Origin: Pratylenchus scribneri
Taxonomy: Eukaryota > Nematoda > Chromadorea > Rhabditida > Pratylenchidae
DNA: 64,000 nucleotides
NCBI GenBank assembly: GCA_030063045.1
Contig: JAQSEB010000107.1
Coordinates: 62,001 to 126,000 of the forward strand
Direction: 5' to 3'
The notes beneath the pieces are model-generated. The model did no database searches. It saw only the letters and a list, made by a program, of their open reading frames with translations, and had not been told where the DNA came from. Numbering within the stretch: the stretch's first letter is position 1; every line of letters starts with the position of its first letter. The translations under genes were made by a program, and so were the position numbers. Of this stretch, positions 34,660 to 44,600 are shown in pieces.

Positions 34660-35320
34660 ACAAAGGTTCAGAACTTTCTCCTAAACCCATAAAGTTATAC
34701 CTAATCGATAGATCTCATTAAGACGCACCATTTGATTATATTTGGGTTTGGGTTGGGTATAACCAAATTCAAACTTAGTTTTGAACCATTAAACCAAAAA
34801 TTGGTTTAAACCGTTTAATACCCTTTAATTGTTGACCAAACCAAAATTGGTTTTAAACCGTTTAATACCCTTTAATTGTTGACCAAACCAAAATTGGTAT
34901 ACCCTTTAATTGTTGACCAAACCAAAATTGGTTTAAACCGTTTAATACCCTTTAATTGTTGACCAAACCAAAATTGGTTTAAACCGTTTAATACCCTTTA
35001 ATTGTTGACCAAACCAAAATTGGTTTAAACCGTTTAATACCCTTTAATTGTTGACCAAACCAAAATTGGTTTAAACCGTTTAATACCCTTTAATTGTTGA
35101 CCAAACCAAAAATGGTTTTTAAACCGTTTATTTAATACCCTTTAATTGTTGACCAAACCAAAATTGGTTTAAACCGTTTAATACCCTTTAATTGTTGGCC
35201 AAACCATTACAAATTATATACCATTCATGCATCTTGTCTTGACCAGCTCTATCTAATTTTGGGTATATTTGGTTTGGGAATGCAGGCCAAACCCTCCTTA
35301 AACCATTATAATTGTTTTTC
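34660..35320 (-). repeat. MITE-A copy 11, largest expansion
   Basis: Reverse copy with about eight or nine ~46-bp units, one internally deleted (ggtataccctttaattg). In the last intron of the LRR gene. Confidence 0.9.
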
Positions 35321-35874
35321 GGCAAAACTCTCCAATTATAAAATTGGACTCTCCCACCCCTACACCACCTGTTGTTCCATGGAAATTTGTGCCGCATTGG
35401 GAAGTGGACCGCCGCCGGCATGGAATAAATTGGTGACCACCGGTGATGGACAATCCCCCAATAAATGATGTTTTTGTTGGTGTTTGGCAGTAAGAAAGCG
35501 GCCTGGATTTGGATGTGGCCCATGTGGATCGGCGGGAAATAGGAATGCGTCCAGGGGATGTTGCCAATGGCCAATACCATGGTTGCCCCAAGCAGTGGCC
35601 GGGTCTTCGATGCAAACATAGCCGGAATGATCCTAAATTATGTAAAAGATGAAGGCTAAAATTCTCCCTTTTTCAACGGAATTGATATCCTCCTTCTTTG
35701 GAAGGGTTATCCCAATTGGAAAGGATAATCCACTTGAAAGGATATTTCCCTTTTAAAAGCAATTATCAATGGAAAATGGATATTCATCTTTGGCAAGGAA
35801 CATATCCCCTTGAAGGGATCATTGGAAAGGACATTCCATTTTGGAATGGAGGATATCCTCTTTGAAATCTCTAT

Positions 35875-36170
35875 TAGTCCTAAACTAGGGCTACTAGGCA
35901 GTAGGCACTCGCCCCGAGCCTTCGCCGGAGACCTAAGCCTTCCAGTGGCCCAATGAATGGGATAGGGATTGGAGGCGAATCAACTTTAAATTATTCTTTA
36001 TTAACTGGCCGAAAATATAGAACACGGGAAAAACCATTGGGGAAGGGCTGGCTTATAAATGCGAATTAGGGCAATATTTGATTGATAGAGTAATGGGGGT
36101 GATTAGGCAAAAAGTGAGGGTACAGTAGGATGAATTGGAAAGGCCCCCTTACGCATTATTGTCAATTGAC
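35875..36170 (+). repeat. Repeat C copy 2
   Basis: Plus-oriented copy. Its right end (cgcattattgtcaattgac) directly abuts the LRR exon end at 36171, so on the gene's strand the repeat supplies the splice donor gtcaat. Confidence 0.8.
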
Positions 36171-36339
36171 ATTCTCCGTCTCCCATTCAAATTCGAATTT
36201 TACCTCAAAAATTGGTCCTACAATATTTCCGTCCATCAATCGCTCCAATCGAGTGGCCAATTGTTGGGGCATTGGACAGCCACAATCAAGGGGATTTGCC
36301 TGCAGGTGAAGTTGATGCAGAGACGAAAGTTGTGCCTCA

Positions 36340-37266
36340 CAAGGGAAGGTATGCAAGTGAAGGTGGGCTTTTGAAACGAGACCTAGCTATTTTTGTAGAT
36401 TATATATGGGTTTCTCCCAGAAGTGAAGTCCGTTTTTCCTAAATGGACCTCCCCTCTGAGATATGGCCATAAAACCTGCTTTATCCGCATATTTGGCCCT
36501 AATTCATATCTCCTCATAGAATTGAGCTACAAATATGATCTAAACGTAATTTTGTAGAGAATTTTAAGGGCTTTCATTTTTGTAAATACATCATGGGTCT
36601 AAAAATTTTTTGAAATTTTTTATCGATTTTTTTCTGAAAATACCGAATTTGGCCAATTTTCAATGGGCCATAACTCGGTTAAATGGAATTATTGAACTTT
36701 GTCCCAGTTATCTTTTTTGATCCCCATATCATAAAGTATCTCTCTGCAAATTTTCAGATTTTTCTGTTAACCTGAAAATTTTTGCGATTTCGCTATGCTA
36801 GGCCTGTAATAGGCAAAATGACTTGAATTTTCAGGTTAACAGAAAAATCTGAAAATTTGCAGAGAGATACTTTATGATATGGGGATCAAAAAAGATAACT
36901 GGGACAAAGTTCAATAATTCCATTTAACCGAGTTATGGCCCATTGAAAATTGGCCAAATTCGGTATTTTCAGAAAAAAATCGATAAAAAATTTCAAAAAA
37001 TTTTTAGACCCATGATGTATTTACAAAAATGAAAGCCCTTAAAATTCTCTACAAAATTACGTTTAGATCATATTTGTAGCTCAATTCTATGAGGAGATAT
37101 GAATTAGGGCCAAATATGCGGATAAAGCAGGTTTTATGGCCATATCTCAGAGGGGAGGTCCATTTAGGAAAAACGGACTTCACTTCTGGGAGAAACCCAT
37201 ATATAATCTACAAAAATAGCTAGGTCTCGTTTCAAAAGCCCACCTTCACTTGCATACCTTCCCTTG
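36340..37266. mobile_element. 927-bp near-perfect palindrome inserted in an LRR exon
   Basis: Two arms of about 440 bp read identically on opposite strands (caagggaaggtatgcaagtg at the left; its complement at the right end). They are separated by a ~45-bp loop centred near 36803. Identical TCA trinucleotides at 36337-36339 and 37267-37269 are the apparent target duplication. No open frame for a transposase. Arm identity looks complete by eye, which implies a very recent origin or active arm correction. Confidence 0.85.
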
Positions 37267-37639
37267 TCAGACCAATCCCAGCCGAATCGTTGAATGGAAT
37301 TGCCACGCAAATCCAACAGCATTAAACCCTGTGGCAAAAAGTTTGAAGCGTTAATTTTGGGTGAATGAAAATTTTTTTTTTTCTTTTGAAAGTTATTCCT
37401 CCACCAAAATTCCTCCTCTCTCCCATTAAGTAATAATATTTTATTCTCTGTAAGAAGTTTACTTGGTGGCGAGCAAGTTTGTTGCTCCATAAACCATAAC
37501 GCTAAGCCGATTTTTGACTAATTTAATACCATTTTTGGCTATTGACTGGTATGTTAAGTAAATAAATTGGTTCAATATTAGTGAAATGAGAATATCTAAG
37601 AGGGATGTAATTTTTTTATAAATTTTGTCTTGTTTTTTA

Positions 37640-37885
37640 GCAATAATTCATCCTACTGTATCCCCACCACTTTTTACCTAATCGCCCCGTCACTCTATCA
37701 ATCAAATATTGCCCCAATCTGCCTTTATAAATCCGATAATTTTCCACCAAAAATGTTCACTTTTGAGATATTCTGTTATCAAATTTCCCCCCCCCCCCCC
37801 ATTCCCCTTCAAATCCCTATCCTGTTTTTCGGACTACTGGGAGGTTTAGACCTTCCGGCGAAGGCCCGGGGCGAAGCCTAGCGTA
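37640..37885 (-). repeat. Repeat C copy 3
   Basis: Reverse copy (aattcatcctactgtatccc at one end, ggcgaaggcccggggcgaag at the other) with a run of about 14 C at 37787-37800. In the LRR intron 37329-37911. Confidence 0.8.
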
Positions 37886-38353
37886 AACATAATTATTCAT
37901 TTTCACACCACCTCTCTGGGTATCGATTGTGCTGGCACTTGATGAAGCCGGTTGCCTTGGGCATTCAGCTCCTTTAGGGCATACAATCTGCTAAGTAAGG
38001 TCCGGTAGCACCGCCAACGAACAATTGGCCAAATCCAATTGAACAAGTGCGGAATTTGCGTCCATCACCGTGTCTCCCCCGATAAATTGAATGCCCTCAT
38101 TTTGGGCCAAATGCAAATGTTCAAGTGAGGGAAGGAGGCGAAGAATTTGGGCCAATTCAATGGACTTCAATACATTTCCGGTTAAGTCCAAAATTGTGAG
38201 CGATTCAAGCCGAGAGGCAAAGTGGAATTGATGAATTTGATTGTGGGAAAGATTCAGCGTCAATAATTGTGGGGAATAATGATGCCCGGTTGAGATGGGT
38301 TCCAACTGAAAATTTGGCAATTGGAAAAAGGGGAAAAAATTCGAGGAGGAACA

Positions 38354-38682
38354 AGCCAATTTTGCGCGGTTTAAAATAACTCATTTAGGACTGAACCAAT
38401 TTTGATAATTTTGGTATCAAATTAAAGAGCAGACTTTTGGCTATCCAATAATATTAATTTTATTTAAATTGATTCCGAATTGATGAAGTTATGGCCAAAA
38501 TTCCACTATAACTTCGCTAATTCATAGTAAAGATCATTTTAATTTGTTTTTTGGGCATAACTTAATCAACTCAGAACCAATTTAAATAAATATAACATCA
38601 TTAGATAGCCAAAAGTCCGCTCTTTAATTTGATACTAAAATTGTCAAATTGATTAAGTCTTTAATGAATAAACGGCGCCAAA
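38354..38682. repeat. MITE-B copy 3
   Basis: Foldback copy between the first two LRR exons, with inner arms atcaaattaaagagcagac and the complement. Confidence 0.8.
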
Positions 38683-39035
38683 GAGCGTATTCAATTCGAA
38701 AATGCACCTCAAAATGTCGTAGCTTGTTTTCGGCCAAGTCCAAATGTTGAAGCCGAGGGAATTGGCACAAGAGGAGGCGGCCTTCATCCGGCAAATGCCG
38801 AATGGAATTGTTGGCTAGCTGAAGGGAGACCAACGATTGGGAAGCGGCCAAAAGTGCCGTAGGCAAATGCCGGAGACGATTGGAACGCAACGAAACACTA
38901 AGTAGGCCAATAGGGCCCAATCCATCACCCAAATGGATTCCGTCCAGTCCATTCCCATCACCGTAAAACCATTTGAGTTGTTTACAACCACTAAAAATTA
39001 GTGTGAATTTAGTTTTGAAGGGAATATTACGAAAA

Positions 39036-39105
39036 AATTATAGCGGTTTAAGGAAGGGTTTGTCCTATATTCATAAACTAAATGTACCCAATTTTGGATT
39101 TATGT
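39036..39105 (+). repeat. MITE-A end fragment (left end)
   Basis: attatagcggtttaaggaag to gtacccaattttggat, then the similarity stops abruptly. This is at the junction between LRR and IFT172 sequence. Confidence 0.65.
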
Positions 39106-39279
39106 GCCATTCGGGCATTTCCCAGTCCAAATTGGACGTGGCCTACGGGGCCATCAGGCCCAATGGAAATTTTGTACGCCGGAATTGGAATGGTTGGACA
39201 TTGGTGGAATGGGGCTGGAGGGCGAATTGTCACTTGGGTAATTTATTGATTGATATTGATTGACTCTTTCAAAATGCCA
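39106..39279. other. GC-richer unassigned segment at the LRR/IFT172 junction
   Basis: About 170 bp of exon-like base composition between two MITE-A fragments. Open frames exist on both strands (minus: ...PAPFHQCPTIPIPAYKIS). Neither could be matched to the missing LRR signal-peptide exon nor to the missing IFT172 N-terminus. Confidence 0.35.
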
Positions 39280-39345
39280 AAAAACTGAAATGGTTTAGAA
39301 GTTTATTCTAAACCCATAAACCTTTTACCTAATCGATAGATCTCC
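39280..39345 (-). repeat. MITE-A end fragment fused to an IFT172 exon
   Basis: gaaatggtttagaagtttat to atcgatagatct is the far end of MITE-A. At 39345 it changes without a gap into IFT172 coding sequence; the best donor for that exon (AG|gtaaaagg at 39329) lies inside the MITE. Confidence 0.7.
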
Positions 39346-41429
39346 ATTTTGGGCTCCATCTTCACCGTTATTATCGGCAACGTTGTTTGAGGTGGCCTTC
39401 AGGTCACGGAGGATTGCCTGCGATGGTGACACAAATGTCAGCTCGAATCGGTTTCGAAGAATGGTTTTCTGTAAAAGAAAATGTTGGCATAGTAAAATCC
39501 ATTCTTAAGAGATATTTTCTTATTTATAATTAGATTACAAGTTAATTTCCGATATTTTTCGGGTCCCGATTCGGTATTGATTCGGTAATACCGAACGGGA
39601 TCCCGACCGAGACCTCACTATCGCTATTTTTGGTATAGTTTGGGCATTTTCATTAAAATTTCCCTAAATCATTTTTGATGAAAATTTTGCCCTGTCGAGC
39701 TATTTTATCTAAAAATTTTTTGCTTTTTTAAGAAAAAATTTTTTTGAAATATCGAACTTTTTGACGATAATACCGAACGGGATACCGACCAAAGCGCCTT
39801 GCCTTCCTCTCTAATATTTATTTCATTAGATTTTGCAGGGAAAATGTCTCTTTAATTTTTAATTTAAAAAGAATTTAATTCGAGAGGAAAACATATATAA
39901 TAGGCAAATAAAATTAAAATGATGACATGGACAAATTCATTCTTATTACCAGAAGAAATTATTCCAATAATTTTCAAAGGTAAATAAATGATTACATAAA
40001 TATTGATTTAAAATTTTTATAATAAAAATTATCATGTTAATTCCCGACATCAGTGGTAGTACTCGAACCCAGCCCAAATTAATTGATTAACCAATGAGTT
40101 TACCGATTGGACTAATGAATGCCTAACAATCGCCAATTTTGTTTAATTTTACAATTAAGGTAAATTATTTACAAAAAAATATTTTTATTGCCAAATTTAT
40201 TTCCTCTAATGAAAGAATATATTTTTTATTTTTGAATGTTAGAAAAATATTTTTTCACAAAAATTCGATAAAATTATAAAAATCATTAAAAATTGTGTTA
40301 AATTATTACCCGAATGGCACAATCGATGGCAATGACGGCGCCGAGCATGTTGGAACAGCATAAAATGGAGCCATCCGCTTTCCAGGCCAACCCGGTGATT
40401 GTGTACAAATTGTGGATTCGAAGGAGGCCTCCTTCATCCCAGGCGCCACGTCGCTGATTCCAACACATCAAACGAATTCTTTAAATTATTTTTTTTTAAT
40501 TTTTTCTTATTTTTGTAAAATTTTATGAGGTAATTTTTCCATTAAAATGGATTTTAAAAAAATATATATTATAATTTTTTCCAATTTAAAAAATTTTTAC
40601 TCTGGTTTTCCTTCAAAAATAATTTTAAAAATTTTATAATAAAAGTTTTAATAATTAATTATTTATAAAATTTAATAAAAAATAATTTTAAATTTTTGAA
40701 TTTTTTAAAATTTTATAGGGTAGTTTTTTCGTTAAAAATTAATTTTTAAAATTTATTAAAATTTTTATTTTTAAAAAATATTATCCGGTAATTTTTCCAT
40801 TAATTAATTTTAGAAATAATTAAAAATATATATTTTAAATTTCATTTTTTTAAAATTTTATATCGTTTTCTAATAATTAATTTTAAAAATTAATTAAAAT
40901 TTAATTTAGAATATTTTACAAATTTTTAATTATTATAGGTAGTTTTTCTGTTAAAAATTAATTTTAAAAAATTTTAAAAATTTAATAAAAATTTAATAAA
41001 AATTTATTCTAATTTTTCAATTTTTAAAATTTTTTTTTTATTGTTAGTATTTAAATTAAAAATTAAATTTTAAAAATTAATATTCAAAATTTTTCCAAAT
41101 TTTTCTAATTTTTTATTTTTATACAGTAATTTTTCCATCCAATAATAATTTTTAAAAATATTAAAAATTCGCAACAACCTATCAAAACTGCCGAAAACTG
41201 CATTGTGTCCACTGGAGTCGATGGTGGCCACCGTGAATTCCTTTTCCCCTGGGCCTCCTTTGCCACCTTCATTCTCCTCCGCTGATCCACTGTAGTCGAA
41301 TTGTTGGAGTATTCGACCGCCTTGTTCTGTGTATGAGACCAGTCGACGATCGGTGCCGGCGGCCAAAATGCCACCAACCCCAGAGAGGACCAAAGCGAAT
41401 GGAGCGCAGGAATGAAGGCAAACACGGGA
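39329..41429 (-). pseudogene. ift-172: IFT172 WD40 exons (about residues 200-350), inverted
   Basis: Three minus-strand exons, 41429-41179, 40478-40310 and 39468-39329. They encode CAPFALVLSGVGGILAAGTD, VATIDSSGHNAVFGSFDR, RIHNLYTITGLAWKADGSIL and RNRFELTFVSPSQAILRDL. These align in order to the part of IFT172 just before the region where the plus-strand exons begin at 41698 (VRILGQQQRYAIVYTASTL). The last inverted exon ends in phase 2 and the first plus-strand exon enters in phase 2. Flipping this block would therefore rebuild a continuous frame. As drawn it cannot be spliced to the rest of the gene. The first ~200 residues of IFT172 are not in the window. Confidence 0.85.
40040..40135 (-). 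repeat. tRNA-like sequence
   Basis: Minus-strand A-box-like TTAGTCCAATCGGTAAACTC and B-box GGGTTCGAGTACTACC. In an intron of the inverted IFT172 block. Confidence 0.5.
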
Positions 41430-41697
41430 CTGAAAAATGATTGGGAATGGAAATAAATTTTATTTTGAAGTAGTTTTGACTTTTGAATCTTTGTATTTTG
41501 AAACCCAAGTCTATCCAGCTATGGCCCAAGGGCATATACATACATAGCTCTGCACTCTCCACCATCCCAAACAGAAACTTTTATAACAAATTTTGAAGCT
41601 GGCCATAAGGGACATTTTCTCTTCACTTATCCTAGGGATCTAGGGTAATTTCAAAGTCAATTAATTAATTGTAATTTTAAGTTAGAATAATTCTCAG

Positions 41698-44600
41698 GGG
41701 CGCCGAATTGGGCGAAGTGCGCATTTTGGGCCAGCAGCAACGGTATGCGATTGTGTACACGGCGAGCACACTGATTTTGGCTGACATGTGGACTGGATTG
41801 GTGAGGGCATATTTTTGAGGGGATTTAGGGAAAATGGCAATTATATATTGGAAAATATTACAAGAAATTATTAAAAAATTTGAATTTAATAGAGCAATTT
41901 AAAATTGCTTATCTCTTTCATTTAAACTCATTAACAGAAAAGAAGTCGATATTTTTTCCATCATACAAAATTAAATTAATTTGGATATTTTAACAAAGAA
42001 AATTTAAATAGTATTTTGATTTCTACTTTTGGATAAATAATTAAGAAAATATTCAAAATTTTTAGAAAATTTTCCAATTTAGATTGATAGAATGGATTTG
42101 AGATAGAAAAAAATAATTACAAAAATATTGCAAATGAAAGAAGTCATTTGATTAAAAAAATAAATTAGGTAATTTAAATGGGGTTTTCTCTACTATACTT
42201 AAATTCATTAACAATTAAAAAAATAAAATAGGATTTAAAAAAGAAAATTATTTCTTAAATTCTTCTCTTAATCTTGATAATACATAATTAAAAATATTAT
42301 TACACTATAAAATTAATAATTGGGTTTATTTAGGTAGGTCTACGCAATTTAAATGGGTTTGTCTCTTCATTTAAAATTCAAAATTTACGAAAATATTTAT
42401 ATTTAAATTTTCTTTAATTTATTTATAAAGAATCATTTTTTAACTTGTAAATTTTGCTGATTGCTGAATATTTTAAAATATATTTATATGAATTTTTTGT
42501 ACACAGAGTTCCGAAATTGTGTGGCAATCGGGTGGGAATGAGAAATTCTATTTGGACAATGAATCCGTTGCCTACATTGTGAATGCTGGGGAAATAAATT
42601 TTGTGGAATATGGGAGGGATGAGCTGGCCGGATGGATTCGCACGGAACGGGCCAATCCACATCAAATCAGTGTCCGGTTGAGGCGGACAAAAAGCACAAA
42701 AAATGCCGTGGAAAATGGACAAAATAATGTAGGAATTTTATTATTTTTTATTAAGAATTTATTAATTTTATATTTGTGGAAAAATAAATTTTATATAAAA
42801 AATTGTGTGATAAAAATTAATAATAAAATTTTTAAAAATTTATTTGTAATTCCTTAGAAAATTTTAATTTTCCTTTTAAATATTAATTATTCGCCAATTA
42901 AAAATTTGGGAAATGGACAAATTAATTTAAGAATTTCTTATATTTTTTATTAGAATAATTTAATTATTTAAATTTTTTATTTTTTTAATTAGGGAAAAAT
43001 AAATTTTATTTTAACTTTCTCCAATTCAAAATTTGGGGAATAGATAAAAGATAATTTTTTTCCAAATATTTTAAATTAATTTTAAAATTTAGTTCCAATC
43101 CCAAAATGTGGATGCTTTGGAAATTCGACGGGTAGCCTATTTATTGGATGCGCGCACAATTAGCATTGTGGACATGGCAAAGAATACTCAAATTGCACAA
43201 ATTCAACATGGAAATGCGATTGATTGGTTGGAGGTGTGAATTTGATAATTTTTTTAATCAGAAAATTATTTTTTTTACAATTGAGATTATTCAATTAAAA
43301 ATTTTTAAATTCGATTAAAAATTTTAAAAAATTCGATCAAAAATTTTAAAATTCAAATAAAAATTTTTAAAAATTCGATGATAAATTTTTAAAAAAATTT
43401 GATTAAAATTTTTAAAAATTTAATTAAAAATTAAAAAAAATTCCATTAAAAATTTTTAAAAAAATTCGATTAAAAATTTTAAAAATTCGATTAAAATTTT
43501 TCAAAATTCGATTACAAATTTTAAAAATTCGACTTTTAAAAAATGATTAAAATTTTCTAAAAAATTTCCAGCTAAATGAACGAGCCAATAAGCTACTTTT
43601 CCGTGATATTCGAGCCGCTTTGCATTTGTATTCATTGGAGACTGGGCAAACCAACCATTTGATTGGGCATTCCAGCTATGTGCAATGGGTGCCCCAAAGC
43701 GATGTGGTCGTTGCCCAATCCAATGATCAACTTTGCATTTGGTAGAATTTTTTATTTATTATTTATTTTTTAATGGAATTAATGAAATAAATTTTTTAAA
43801 AATTATTTTTAATTATTATTATTTTTATTTATTTTTAATGGAATTAATATAATAAAATATTTATTATAAATTAATATTTAATCCAAAAATATTGCTAACC
43901 TTTAAAATATTCTTTTCTTAATTAATAAAAAATTTAAATGTAAATTCCCATTCAAAACAAAAATAGGTACAATACGGATGAGCACACGGATCGGGTTGTT
44001 CAATTCCAAATCCAAGGTGAAGTGGAAATGGTCGCCCGGGATTCCACCCGAACGGAAGTCATCGTTTTGGTAAGTCATTTTAATTTATAAATTTTTATTA
44101 AATTATTTTTTAAAATATTAATTTAAGGATAAAATTTTTAAAATTATTCATAATTTTTGCCTGCAGGAAAATAACAGCAGGGTGGCCTACGAATTGGACA
44201 GTACAATGATTGAATTCGGCACAGCACTGGATGAATTGGACTTGGGCCGTGCCGTCCTCTTCCTGGAACAATCCGAACAACGGGGAATGGACGTACAGGC
44301 AATGTGGCGAAAATTGGCCTCAATCGCATTGGAGGTGGACTAAAAAAAATTTTTTTTAATATATTTTTAATAATTTATTATTTTTAAATTTATTTAATAT
44401 TTTTAATTATTTTTTAATAGCATTCCCAGCTGATGGTGGCCCAACGATGTTTTGCCAGTCTCAATGACCTTGTCCGTGTACAATTCCTTCAGGTAAATAA
44501 AATTTAAATATTTTTTTTATTATTTTAATATATTTTTTAATTAAATTTTTATTTCAAAAATACCCAAAATTCATCAAAAATAAAAAAAAAAAACATTCTA

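Larger units (their letters stand above)
34339..38990 (-). pseudogene. LRR transmembrane receptor, disrupted (insertion, frameshift, no 5' exons)
   Basis: Exons 38990-38708, 38305-37912, 37328-36171 (interrupted), 35632-35369, 34590-34339. The extracellular part is leucine-rich repeats (LLSVSLRSNRLRHLP, LVSLQLANNSIRHLP, LQHLDLAENKLRHF, LTLNLSHNQIHQF, LTILDLTGNVL). A C-terminal LRR cap follows (LHLQANPLDCGCP), then a membrane-proximal region (YVCIEDPATAWG). The last exon has one helix (LFLLPVLLIAGSLAVGLLLL) and a short tail. Damage: a 927-bp palindrome inside the cap exon; one extra base near 38003 (CCGG) that shifts frame; and exon 38990 starts in phase 2 with no upstream exon before the repeat and IFT172 sequence. 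Without the insertion and one TCA copy, the cap exon is exactly 76 codons in frame. The family resembles nematode eLRR receptors; ligand unknown. Confidence 0.8.

Noticed and set aside
35188..35619. Two long minus-strand frames over the LRR membrane-proximal exon
   Set aside because: The third frame (DHSGYVCIEDPATAWG...) is the only one with matching phase on both sides.
36212..37490. Two open frames on opposite strands sharing a C-terminal peptide (SEGGLLKRDLAIFVDY)
   Set aside because: The shared peptide is simply the two arms of the palindrome read outward-in; not a gene family.
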